DNA from: Methylobacter marinus A45
GTDB lineage: Bacteria; Pseudomonadota; Gammaproteobacteria; Methylococcales; Methylomonadaceae
Direction of reading: 5' to 3'
Length of the DNA stretch: 64,000 nucleotides
Assembly: GCF_000383855.1 (NCBI RefSeq)
Contig: NZ_KB912877.1
Span: forward strand, 1,522,616-1,586,615
Position numbers and translations under genes: made by a program. Position 1 is the first letter of the stretch; the number at the start of each line of letters is the position of its first letter. The notes under the pieces were generated by a model that ran no database searches, was not told where the DNA came from, and saw nothing but the letters and a program-made list of their open reading frames with translations. This document shows, piece after piece, positions 27,197 to 35,337 of this stretch.

Positions 27197-27598
27197 ATGA
27201 TTTCATCCCATAACCTAAAAATCATCTTCGCCTCAGTCGCGCTCGGCACTGTTCTTCTGATACCCGATGTCGTGTTCGGATTTGTGTATGAAGTGCTGCA
27301 TGGCTTGTATGAAGTGCTTGAAGAAGTGTTCGATGTGCTGATCGAGCACCTTTTTGATACCGGCACCCATGAAACGCAAATCATCGTGTTTTATTTGCTG
27401 CTGGCACTGATCGGTTATGGGCTTTACAGGCTGTGGCGCCTCTCGCTGCGCTGGTTTGACACAATCAAGGGCGCATGGACCCGGCAAAAATCGAATGCGC
27501 GGCTTTATTGGCAGGAATCCTCCTGGCTCAGAAAAACCGGGATCGTGGCGGTTAGCCTGGTTCTCATCAGTTTCCTGGTCTACTGGCACACGATGTAA
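27197..27598 (+). CDS. Small three-helix membrane protein, Ci-island family (copy B)
   Basis: 133-residue inner-membrane protein, paralogue of 20411-20809. AGGAG lies six bases before ATG 27197. Three hydrophobic segments at about residues 8-30, 62-80 and 113-130. The loop after helix 1 is acidic (YEVLEEVFDVLIEHLFDTGTH) and is followed by ETQIIVFYLLLAL, GLYRLWR and YWQESSWLRK, all shared with copy A. It follows the sensor kinase by 46 bases and is probably co-transcribed with the two-component genes. A paralogue at each end of the island suggests a function tied to it, for example as sensor partner or transporter accessory. No family name recognised. Confidence 0.75.
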   Translation: MISSHNLKIIFASVALGTVLLIPDVVFGFVYEVLHGLYEVLEEVFDVLIEHLFDTGTHETQIIVFYLLLALIGYGLYRLWRLSLRWFDTIKGAWTRQKSNARLYWQESSWLRKTGIVAVSLVLISFLVYWHTM

Positions 27599-27610
27599 CC
27601 TGACCAGGAG

Positions 27611-28897
27611 TTATCCGCCCAGCCGGCGAAAATGAACATTTGCCACAACCCGTAGACTGACGAACAGCAGCATGACCGCTGTCATATAAGCCGTCGCCAC
27701 ACCGAGCGAGCCGAATTCGGCGCCCAGCACAAAACTCAACGTCACCATGATGCTCATGGCTACCAGGGTCAGGCTTAATACAATGCGGTGCAAGCCCATG
27801 AATTGCAGATAATAAGGCACATCGGCAAACAAGGCGCTGAAACAGGCGCCGGAAGCAATAATCAGCATGGGGTGGTAGCCATCGCCGAAATGCGCGCCGA
27901 ACAGGCCCAGTATGAATCGACCCGCGAAGATCAGAATAACCAGCAAGGCCAGGATCAGACCGCCGACCGCCAGAGCCCTCTGCTCCATAAGCGTCCTTAT
28001 CGCCCGTTTATCGCCCCGGCCTATCATTACGACCATCATGGGCAGATAATAACGATTGGTTGAGGTCCCTATCAGCGAAATAAAACCGCCAGTCTGGGCG
28101 GCGACGGCATAGACGCCCACTTCCAGCCCCGAAGGAAAAAGGATTTCCAGAATGATGACGCCGCCGCTGGTCATGACGGTCAGCATCAGGCTGCTCAGAA
28201 CCAGCGGCAGCGACCCGCTGAGCCATTTTTTACCGTGCATGACCGGCACCGTTTTGTTAAGGCCTGCCGGCACCAACAGTTTGGCGATTGTCCACATAAT
28301 GATCAGCGTCATGGTCCATGCGCCGCCGAAACAAAGCACGGCGGTCAAAGCCGATGCCTTCACGGGACTGGCGGACAAACCAAGCAACAGCGCCAGATAA
28401 ACCGCCGGCAGAAACAGTCTGTAAATCGTGACGCTGAGCAATTGAGCGCCATGCGCGGCAATGACTTCAACCAGAAACAGCGTCACGGCAATGACCGGCA
28501 AAAAACCGGCGAAAATCACAATGGCGATATGCGCATCGGCCTGACGCAACGCCAGAACGGCTTCAAGACTGATACTCAAAATCGCCACCAGCAGCAGACT
28601 GAAAGCGCTGATGCCGCGCAGGGCAAACAGCCAGAAACCGCGGAATCGTTGCCAGTCCTCGCGGTCACGCAGCAGCGCGACGGTTCGCAAGGCGTATTTT
28701 TCAAGTCCCAGAGTCGCCAGCGTCGACAACATCGTTACCACCGACACGGCCACGCTGTAATCGTCGAATTCACCGATGCTCAGCCATCGCGCCAGCAAGA
28801 TATTGGCCGAATACATCAAGCCGTAATTAGCCAGCGCCAGCGCAAACAAACCGAGTGAGCGAAAACTGTTCGACTGCAGATCCAGGTGGTAATCCAT
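27611..28897 (-). CDS. Polysaccharide flippase-like membrane protein (MOP superfamily)
   Basis: 428-residue inner-membrane protein with about 12 hydrophobic segments, in the Wzx/RfbX-like branch of the MATE/MOP superfamily. N-terminal features LANYGLMYSANILLARWLS and TMLSTLATLGLEKYALR are typical of oligosaccharide flippases, as is the central FISLIGTSTNRYYLPMM. No glycosyltransferases are nearby, so the lipid-linked substrate is unknown. It converges on the copy-B gene with 12 bases between the stops. Confidence 0.75.
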   Translation of the reverse strand: MDYHLDLQSNSFRSLGLFALALANYGLMYSANILLARWLSIGEFDDYSVAVSVVTMLSTLATLGLEKYALRTVALLRDREDWQRFRGFWLFALRGISAFSLLLVAILSISLEAVLALRQADAHIAIVIFAGFLPVIAVTLFLVEVIAAHGAQLLSVTIYRLFLPAVYLALLLGLSASPVKASALTAVLCFGGAWTMTLIIMWTIAKLLVPAGLNKTVPVMHGKKWLSGSLPLVLSSLMLTVMTSGGVIILEILFPSGLEVGVYAVAAQTGGFISLIGTSTNRYYLPMMVVMIGRGDKRAIRTLMEQRALAVGGLILALLVILIFAGRFILGLFGAHFGDGYHPMLIIASGACFSALFADVPYYLQFMGLHRIVLSLTLVAMSIMVTLSFVLGAEFGSLGVATAYMTAVMLLFVSLRVVANVHFRRLGG

Positions 28898-28998
28898 TAA
28901 CGTTATTTTTCAAGTAAGGCCATGCCTGGCACACCAATCGACAGGCGGTCAGGAAACCGTTCGCCCCGATGGCCGAACGGCGACCGGCGCTGATCCGT

Positions 28999-30516
28999 TT
29001 AAGCCTCGGGCTCTTTTTTGATGATTTTAAAGCACGCAACCGTGCCGTTCATTTCATTGGCGGTCAGCAAATAATGGTCCGCGCCCACCATAAAATGCGC
29101 GATACCTTCCGGCGACTTGACGTCTTCCCCGGGAATCATGCCTAATGCCTCCACTTTCGGGCGTTCGGGATCGGCCAGGGAAATCAGCATGACCGCGCCC
29201 GCTCTTTCCATGCCGACAGCAACCCAGGGCACCCCTTCAAGATCAAAGGAAACCAGCATTTCCGGCTCGGCGCCTTTGCGGCCGCTTTGGCTGTCGAGAT
29301 AGAGATGATGCGCAAAAGTCACCTCATCAAGCTGATTGCCCGTATCGCCGACAAACTTGCCCGTCCTGGCATTGAATACGCTGATGGTCCGGCCGCCGCT
29401 CAAGGTCTGGCCTTCGGTTTCCGTATCGCCTTCATCGGCGGTCACAAAATAGCGTCCGTCCGCGGTCAAGGCGATGCCATCGGGCTCCCGCAAGGCGACA
29501 ATGGACTGATCGAAGCTCACCCAGCCGTCATTGGTCAAATCCGCCATGTGCTCCGTGGATCCCATGCCGTAATAGCCCATGACCTTCTCGCTGATCAAGT
29601 TGACGACGGCGACTTCGTTGGTTTCCTGCAAGGTCACGTAAGCCCGGCTTGCATCCGGCGAAATGGCGATGTATTCGGGCTCCAGCAAAGTAGACGAGTG
29701 CCGGCTTACCGGAATCATTATTTTGCGCTCGCCTTTGGTTTCATTGCCAAAAACCTCGGACTCTTCAAAACGCCCCAGATGGACTTTTTTGTCCTCGATC
29801 AGGCCATTGCCGTCGAAATCCATTTGCTTGCTGATGTTTCCATCGCCGTTCCAGTCGATCCCGACTTCCAGATAATGCCCCTTCTCTTCAATGACAAAGC
29901 CCTTGCGCGCGGTTACGTCGGCCAACCTCAGGTTATTATTGGCTTCGATCAGACCGTCCCGGTCCAGGTGCACGATCGAAATGCCGCCCTTGGCCTTGAA
30001 AAATTGCCGCTTTTGCTGATCAAACCAGAAATCCTCGCCCTCATTGGCGACCATGGCCAGACGGCCGTCCGGCGAAAAAACCACCGCATCCGACCCAAAA
30101 CCGGCCTCAACCTGATCGATCAGCGCGCCGGTCGACGCCGAACGGATTTCCAGCCGGCCGCGCTTGACGCCCGTGTCGACGACCGCCGCGAACAGGTCGA
30201 GCGACGGATGAAAGGCCACGGACGTCAGTTCCTCGCCCTGGCCCAGTCCTAATGAAAAACGGGCCAACCGACGCAGCCTCTCGGGCTGACTGACATCGAG
30301 CACATCGACCTCGCCCGTGTCGAAATTGCTCAGCACCGCCCGCAGTGTAAGCGTTTGCACACTGACGATTTCCGTGCCTTTTTCATAGCCCGAGTAATAA
30401 AGGGAAACGGGCTTTAAATCCCACTTGACCGGCTCGACCGGTGTCGACACGCAAGCCGGTAATAAAAGAGTTGAAACCAGGGTGATAATGCAAAAAATTT
30501 TCAACGACAACCTCAT
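28999..30516 (-). CDS. Choice-of-anchor-I-type lipoprotein with calcium-loop insert
   Basis: 505-residue lipoprotein with a signal peptide ending LLPAC, then a beta-propeller-like body of LVIVD/choice-of-anchor-I type: repeats such as VAFHPSLDLFAAVVD, VVFSPDGRLAMVANEGED, IAISPDASRAYVTLQETNE and IALTADGRYFVTADEGD. About 200 residues in there are two acidic loops, DWNGDGNIS and DFDGNGLIED, that resemble EF-hand/dockerin calcium loops. Start taken at ATG 30516; an in-frame start at 30603 falls inside the terminator of the upstream porin and is unlikely. Location is outer membrane or periplasm. It lies behind a Pho-box porin gene, but the terminator separates them. Enzymatic activity is unknown. 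Confidence 0.75.
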   Translation of the reverse strand: MRLSLKIFCIITLVSTLLLPACVSTPVEPVKWDLKPVSLYYSGYEKGTEIVSVQTLTLRAVLSNFDTGEVDVLDVSQPERLRRLARFSLGLGQGEELTSVAFHPSLDLFAAVVDTGVKRGRLEIRSASTGALIDQVEAGFGSDAVVFSPDGRLAMVANEGEDFWFDQQKRQFFKAKGGISIVHLDRDGLIEANNNLRLADVTARKGFVIEEKGHYLEVGIDWNGDGNISKQMDFDGNGLIEDKKVHLGRFEESEVFGNETKGERKIMIPVSRHSSTLLEPEYIAISPDASRAYVTLQETNEVAVVNLISEKVMGYYGMGSTEHMADLTNDGWVSFDQSIVALREPDGIALTADGRYFVTADEGDTETEGQTLSGGRTISVFNARTGKFVGDTGNQLDEVTFAHHLYLDSQSGRKGAEPEMLVSFDLEGVPWVAVGMERAGAVMLISLADPERPKVEALGMIPGEDVKSPEGIAHFMVGADHYLLTANEMNGTVACFKIIKKEPEA

Positions 30517-30593
30517 GAGACAAGCAGAGTTAAACGGCAGGTATTCTAACCGTCCGTCCGGCTTATTCCCAACAGATGAAATTTTTATAGAGA

Positions 30594-30621
30594 AAAGCCG
30601 CATCTAAATCGATGCGGCTTT
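30594..30621 (-). terminator. Intrinsic terminator of the porin gene
   Basis: Stem AAAGCCGCAT / ATGCGGCTTT with an eight-base loop; the minus strand continues TTTTCTCT. It lies 29 bases past the porin stop and before the lipoprotein start. Confidence 0.8.
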
Positions 30622-30649
30622 GTAAATGGCCTGGCATTGCCGGCGGACT

Positions 30650-32110
30650 CTAAAAATACAATTGTCCGCGCAGCATGAAGGTGTCCAGGTTGTCAGGCTG
30701 GCCGCCGCCGACCGTGGTCAAAGGCGAATTCTCAACCTCCAATGCTCTGTTGTAGTCCGCCATAAAACGGATATTGTTGTTGACATACCAGTTCAACGCG
30801 ACCGTAATGTTGCTCATCTGCCCGCCCTTCGAATAATCCGTTAAATCGACTTCCGCGTAACGAGCCGCGAGCTCCCAGGCGCCCAATCCGCCATTGGCCA
30901 GACTGAATGGTTTTTTCGGGTCCACATGATAGAACTTGCCTTTCTTGTACTTGCGCGATTCGCCGGTCAAGGTCCATGAAGCCTCGCCATACCAGCCATC
31001 AAATTCCAGATTGTCGGAACCGTCTTTCCGATCCAGCCACATATGGGTATATTCGCCGCCCACCGTGAAAGGACCATACAGCGCGTTTGCTTCCAGTCCC
31101 ACCATCTTGATGTTGTTGACGTCCTCGATATGCCCCGTATCGATCAGATTAAGATTGGACATGTGAGAAGTCTCATAGGAAAACCGCAAATCCTTGTCAT
31201 TGACATCGTCTTTATGATCCGGAACCCGGTAGTTGCCGGCAACGCCCAAATGAATCACCTTGGTTTTTTCATTGATCGGCGCATAGGTCCAGCGAGAGCT
31301 GATCCCCCAACCTTCATCCGCCATATTTTTTTCTTTGTTCGGCGTGACGGTATCGCCGTAGATACCGACTTGTCCGGTCCAGTCTTTGTTCAGGCTTGCG
31401 ACATTAAGACCGATGGCACGATCCACGGTAGGCGCGTTCAACACATCCATCAACGACCGCTCCATAAACATCAGGTCGTTTGAACTTTCCTGCAACTCGC
31501 GGCTGAAGGCCTGCTTTTGTTGCCCGACAGTGATCGCCAAAGGAATTTCCAGCGCTTTTAGCCCATGATATTGCAGGAACATGTCCTTGACCCCGACCGA
31601 GTTATCGGCGAAGTCCACTTGGCTTTTAAATTCCCAATCCTTGAAGAAAACACCGGTGAATTCCATACGCGCACGGCGGATTTCCGTGCCGTCATTGGCT
31701 TCAACATGATTGCCTTTGCTATCCAGATAATCGTCACCGCTGCTGTATGAGGCATCGGCATGAATACGGCCGCCCAGCTTGAACTGAAAATTTTTATCCG
31801 CCGTTTCAAACTGTACGCCTTTCTTATCCAGCTTGACCTTGACTTGCTCGGCTTCCTTCATATGCTCGTCCAGCGCCTTCAGTTCGTTGGTCTTCAGCGC
31901 CAGGTCATTGCGAATCGCCTCCAGCTCGGCCTTTTGGCTGGCGGTCTCTTCCACTTTTTCGAAAGTTCCCAGCTTGATCCGGTTGGGGCCGGGTTGAGCG
32001 TAGATTTGTTGCGTCGTGCTGTCGACATACAGATCAATAGCAAAAGCAGAGGATGACAGGCTCGCCCCCAGAACGCCCGCCACTGCCAGAGTAACTTCGG
32101 AGAATTTCAT
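30650..32110 (-). CDS. Phosphate-selective porin (OprO/OprP-like)
   Basis: Outer-membrane porin of 486 residues. Signal peptide residues 1-24 (ends SSAFA), then a short coiled-coil-like region (KVEETASQKAELEAIRNDLA to KLDKKG), then a beta-barrel of the Porin_O_P family: FKLGGRIHADASYSSGD, RRARMEFTGVFFKDWEFKSQ and a C-terminal strand ending in Phe (TFMLRGQLYF). The coiled segment before the barrel is common in this family and may drive trimer formation. A tandem Pho box just upstream (32162-32202) supports induction under phosphate limitation and uptake of phosphate or polyphosphate. Confidence 0.87.
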   Translation of the reverse strand: MKFSEVTLAVAGVLGASLSSSAFAIDLYVDSTTQQIYAQPGPNRIKLGTFEKVEETASQKAELEAIRNDLALKTNELKALDEHMKEAEQVKVKLDKKGVQFETADKNFQFKLGGRIHADASYSSGDDYLDSKGNHVEANDGTEIRRARMEFTGVFFKDWEFKSQVDFADNSVGVKDMFLQYHGLKALEIPLAITVGQQKQAFSRELQESSNDLMFMERSLMDVLNAPTVDRAIGLNVASLNKDWTGQVGIYGDTVTPNKEKNMADEGWGISSRWTYAPINEKTKVIHLGVAGNYRVPDHKDDVNDKDLRFSYETSHMSNLNLIDTGHIEDVNNIKMVGLEANALYGPFTVGGEYTHMWLDRKDGSDNLEFDGWYGEASWTLTGESRKYKKGKFYHVDPKKPFSLANGGLGAWELAARYAEVDLTDYSKGGQMSNITVALNWYVNNNIRFMADYNRALEVENSPLTTVGGGQPDNLDTFMLRGQLYF

Positions 32111-32161
32111 TTCTTGCTCACAATTATTATTAGAAAATGTCCAGCAAGAATAGGGGATTAA

Positions 32162-32202
32162 GGTGACGATTTAGTGACAGTTTTATTACAGTTTTATTAC
32201 AG
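32162..32202 (-). promoter_or_regulatory. Tandem Pho box upstream of the porin
   Basis: On the minus strand four 11-bp-spaced half-sites: CTGTAATAAAA, CTGTAATAAAA, CTGTCACTAAA and TCGTCACC. The PhoB consensus is CTGTCAT-A/T-rich-CTGTCA. TATTCT follows nine bases later as a -10, the usual PhoB-activated layout. The start codon is 52 bases further down. Confidence 0.8.
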
Positions 32203-32306
32203 CGCCATCCTCCAGTCCGCTGACTTGAGAAGGCGGCCGCTCGGGGTGTTGAGCATCGAAACGGTAGTTATCGAAGAAGACAGGCCGGGCCAGTCAATAG
32301 GTTTAC

Positions 32307-32338
32307 GCCGGGCCGGAATTTACCGCCCGGCTTTTTTT
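32307..32338 (+). terminator. Orphan intrinsic terminator
   Basis: GCCGGGC stem, 11-base loop, GCCCGGC, then seven T residues on the plus strand. No plus-strand gene lies upstream for over 2 kb, so it may end a small RNA starting near 32205. Confidence 0.8.
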
Positions 32339-32406
32339 CATTTTAAGCATCTATCCGGGCGCTGCGCGACACTCTCAATAGCCGCGCCTTAACCTTAAAT
32401 GCCATC

Positions 32407-32524
32407 GACCAAAAGCAGGCGCTCCAGCGCGACGCAGTGAAGCGCATCGCTCGCGAACCATGCGCCTGCTTACGCCGGCACATCCTATGCCTAAACAGGA
32501 AAATTATTGACGACCAACGCCTTA
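32407..32524. repeat. Dispersed repeat family 2, copy A
   Basis: About 118 bases that match 62806-62922 at roughly 85 percent by eye, including the inner palindrome GCGCATCG-CTCGCGAA and the end GGCACATCCTATG. No coding potential. Confidence 0.8.
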
Positions 32525-32628
32525 TTGTATTGTCCGGTATTTTTTCACGCTAATCCTTACCCCGGCCAAACTGAAGTGTGTTACCCCTCCCCCGCACAAG
32601 AGAACGTGATATTAATGCCTTTGCAAAT

Positions 32629-32647
32629 AAGATTGATTATCATTAAG
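32629..32647 (+). promoter_or_regulatory. Putative Fur box upstream of TonB receptor
   Basis: AAGATTGATTATCATTAAG matches about 13 of 19 positions of the Fur consensus, including the strong core GATTATCATTA. It lies about 115 bases before the receptor start. Confidence 0.6.
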
Positions 32648-32762
32648 AATTATAGTATTTTTGTTCCCAATGTTTTGTTGTTAAGCCACAGGTGTTGCCG
32701 TGCACATACACCGGAATGCTTCAAACCGGCACTGTACAAGAATTAAAACTTTAGGGGGTTAT

Positions 32763-35048
32763 ATGTTGAAACCAAAACAACTCATAGGGCCATTATCATT
32801 GGCCTGTCTTTCGGTGAGCATGACAGCGCAGGCTGATACCGAGGCTGTCGATAAAGAGGCGCCGCCGGCCGTCCTGGGCACGGTAACGATCATCGGTGAT
32901 CCGGAGCAGGTCAAGGACCTGCCGGCTTCGGCGCAATACATCGATACCTCGGAAATCCGCGATCAAAGCTACAGCGACATCAACCGCATCTTGCGCCGGG
33001 CGCCCGGCGTCAACATCCGGGAGGAAGACGGTTTCGGCTTATTCCCCAATATCAGTTTTCGCGGCGTCGACACCACCCGCAGCGCCAAGATCACGGTCAT
33101 GGAAGATGGCGTATTGACCGCGCCGGCCGCTTATTCGGCGCCGCCGGCCTACTATAACCCGGCCGGCGGGCGCATGAGCGGCGTGGAAGTCCTGAAAGGC
33201 TCCAGCCAGATCGAATACGGCCCTCATATCACCGGCGGCGTGCTCAACTACTTGTCAACCCCGATTCCGGACAGCGGCAAGGCTTACCTGAAAGCGATCT
33301 ACGGCAGCTACGGTGAATTCAGATCACATGGCTTCGTCGGCGATACCCTGGAAACGGAACACGGCCGTTTCGGTTACCTGGTCGAAGGCTTTTATCGCGG
33401 CTCGGACGGCTTCAAATCCATTGATGAAACCGCCGATTTCCACAACGGCGACCAAACCGGCTTCCAGCAGGTTGAACCGATGGTGCGCTTGTCCTGGGAG
33501 CCGAACACGGATATTTACCAGAAGCTGGAAGTCAAATTCGGCTACTCCAGCATGGACGCGGACGAATCCTATCTGGGCTTGAGCGAGGTTGATTTCAGGA
33601 ATGATCCGTTCCGGCGCTATTCCGCGTCGCGTTTCGACAATATGGACTCCGACCGCTCCGGCGGTTTTGCCCGTTATTTCATTTCGCCGACCGATAACCT
33701 CGATATCGTGACCACCGCGTATTACAGCGAGTTTAATCGTAACTGGAGTAAATTGAACGATATTCGCAATGTGCCCGACGCGCTTGGCGGATCTGGCGTA
33801 AACATGACGTTGTCCGCCGCATTGGCGGGGGCCAATGGCGGCAATGGCCTTGCGTGCCTGAAAGGCGATCTCGGTTGCCGCCTGCGCGTGCGTGACAATA
33901 ATCGCAGTTACTACATGGGGGGCGTTGAAACGGTCGCGGATTACCGCTTTGATTTGGGCGCCACGCACCATGAACTCAACGGCGGCTTCCGCTACCACGA
34001 AGATAAGGAAACCCGGTTCCAGCACGATACGACTTACACGCAAGCCGCGGGCGGCACGATTTCAAGCAGCGTCGTCGGCGCGCCGGGCAGCCAGGATAAT
34101 CGTTCCGGCCTCACCAATGCCTATGCGTTCTTCCTGAAAGACCGGATCGAATTCGGCAATTGGGGCTTTACGCCGGGTATCCGCTATGAGCATCTGAATC
34201 ATGTCTATGTCAACAATCTCAATCCAAGCCTGAACGGTAGAAGCTCGCTGGACATGTATGCCGGCGGGGCCAGCCTGGATTACCGCTTCAACGAGGACTT
34301 CATGATGTTCGGCAGCGCGCACCGTGGATTTTCGCCGCCCAGCCCGCAAAACGCCGTGGTTGACAAGCTGGGAGAAGAAACCAGCAATGCCTTCGAATTG
34401 GGCGGGCGCTATACGCACGGCGCTTTTTCAGCCGAAGTCACCGGCTTCTATACGCAGTTCGATAACTTGCTGGTGGTCGACAACATCGGCGGCGCCGGTA
34501 CCGGAGAAAGCGAAAACTTCGGCCAGGTCGACAGCCGCGGCGTCGAGCTGGGGTTAAACTTCGATGCCGGCGAGGCTTTCGGATGGGGTTTTAGCAATCC
34601 TTACTACCTGGCGTTCACCTACACCGACACCGAACAGATGAACGACGCCACCTCGACCGATGCGGAATCGATTTTCAGCTTCGGCAAAAAAGGCAATCGC
34701 ATCCCCTATATTCCCGAGTATGCGGTCAGCTTCGGCAGCGGCCTGCATTTCGACCGCTGGGGCATCGATGTCGCCGCCAGCTACGTCGATGAAACCTATA
34801 CCAGCGCCAACAACACCGACGTTCAGCTCAACGGCGCCGGCGAGCCTGACTCCCGGTTCGGCAAGACCGACAGCTATATCGTCGCCGACGTCTCGGCCTA
34901 TTATCAGGTCGCCAAAGGCGTGAAAATTCTGGGCGGCGTGCAAAATATCGGCGACGAGGAATATCTGGTCTCCAGACAGCCGCACGGCCCTCGCCCCGGC
35001 ATGCCTTTGTTTGCTTACGGCGGTTTCGAACTGGATTTCGACATTTAA
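32763..35048 (+). CDS. TonB-dependent outer-membrane receptor (FecA-like)
   Basis: 761-residue outer-membrane active transporter. Start ATG 32763 with AGGGGG four bases upstream; signal peptide residues 1-24 (ends MTAQA). The plug domain begins GTVTIIGDPEQVKDLPASAQ and includes APGVNIREEDGFGLFPNISFRG-type and VEVLKGSSQIEYGPHITGG segments; the barrel ends with FAYGGFELDFDI. Similarity of the plug to FecA and the upstream Fur box suggest ferric-chelate uptake, with iron-repressed expression. There is no extended N-terminal signalling domain and no sigma/anti-sigma pair nearby, so it is not a transducer type. The TonB box is not obvious. The exact ligand is unknown. Confidence 0.85.
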   Translation: MLKPKQLIGPLSLACLSVSMTAQADTEAVDKEAPPAVLGTVTIIGDPEQVKDLPASAQYIDTSEIRDQSYSDINRILRRAPGVNIREEDGFGLFPNISFRGVDTTRSAKITVMEDGVLTAPAAYSAPPAYYNPAGGRMSGVEVLKGSSQIEYGPHITGGVLNYLSTPIPDSGKAYLKAIYGSYGEFRSHGFVGDTLETEHGRFGYLVEGFYRGSDGFKSIDETADFHNGDQTGFQQVEPMVRLSWEPNTDIYQKLEVKFGYSSMDADESYLGLSEVDFRNDPFRRYSASRFDNMDSDRSGGFARYFISPTDNLDIVTTAYYSEFNRNWSKLNDIRNVPDALGGSGVNMTLSAALAGANGGNGLACLKGDLGCRLRVRDNNRSYYMGGVETVADYRFDLGATHHELNGGFRYHEDKETRFQHDTTYTQAAGGTISSSVVGAPGSQDNRSGLTNAYAFFLKDRIEFGNWGFTPGIRYEHLNHVYVNNLNPSLNGRSSLDMYAGGASLDYRFNEDFMMFGSAHRGFSPPSPQNAVVDKLGEETSNAFELGGRYTHGAFSAEVTGFYTQFDNLLVVDNIGGAGTGESENFGQVDSRGVELGLNFDAGEAFGWGFSNPYYLAFTYTDTEQMNDATSTDAESIFSFGKKGNRIPYIPEYAVSFGSGLHFDRWGIDVAASYVDETYTSANNTDVQLNGAGEPDSRFGKTDSYIVADVSAYYQVAKGVKILGGVQNIGDEEYLVSRQPHGPRPGMPLFAYGGFELDFDI

Positions 35049-35337
35049 TCGCCTCGTGCACTCTCGGTCTTACGGGCCGAGGGTTTTCCGCGCCGGCCTT
35101 GCTTTCCCCAAACCGCCCGCCTCGTGTCAAAGCGGTTTTGCTCATTTTTTCCGGAACAACCGCCGCAGTCGACACCGCATTACCGATCACAGCGCGTCTC
35201 AAGGACCAGGCGCCCTACCGGACGGTTATAATGGCATGACATGCCGTGAACCCTTGCCGGCATCTCAAGTCACAGAAAAGAGTAAGAGCGCTAAGCTCAT
35301 AAATTGCTCCTCAAGTCCTGATGCTTACGGAGGCTAT
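35049..35337. other. Spacer between TonB receptor and gnd
   Basis: 289 bases. A weak five-base hairpin CTCGG/CCGAG (35063-35081) followed by TTTT may terminate the receptor gene. The gnd promoter should lie further right. Confidence 0.35.

Noticed and set aside
29287-30252. Plus-strand frame of 321 codons opposite the propeller lipoprotein gene
   Set aside because: Antisense to repeated propeller coding sequence, no domain, no ribosome site.
32174-32392. Plus-strand frame of 72 codons between porin and TonB receptor genes
   Set aside because: It runs through a strong intrinsic terminator and has no ribosome site or family resemblance.
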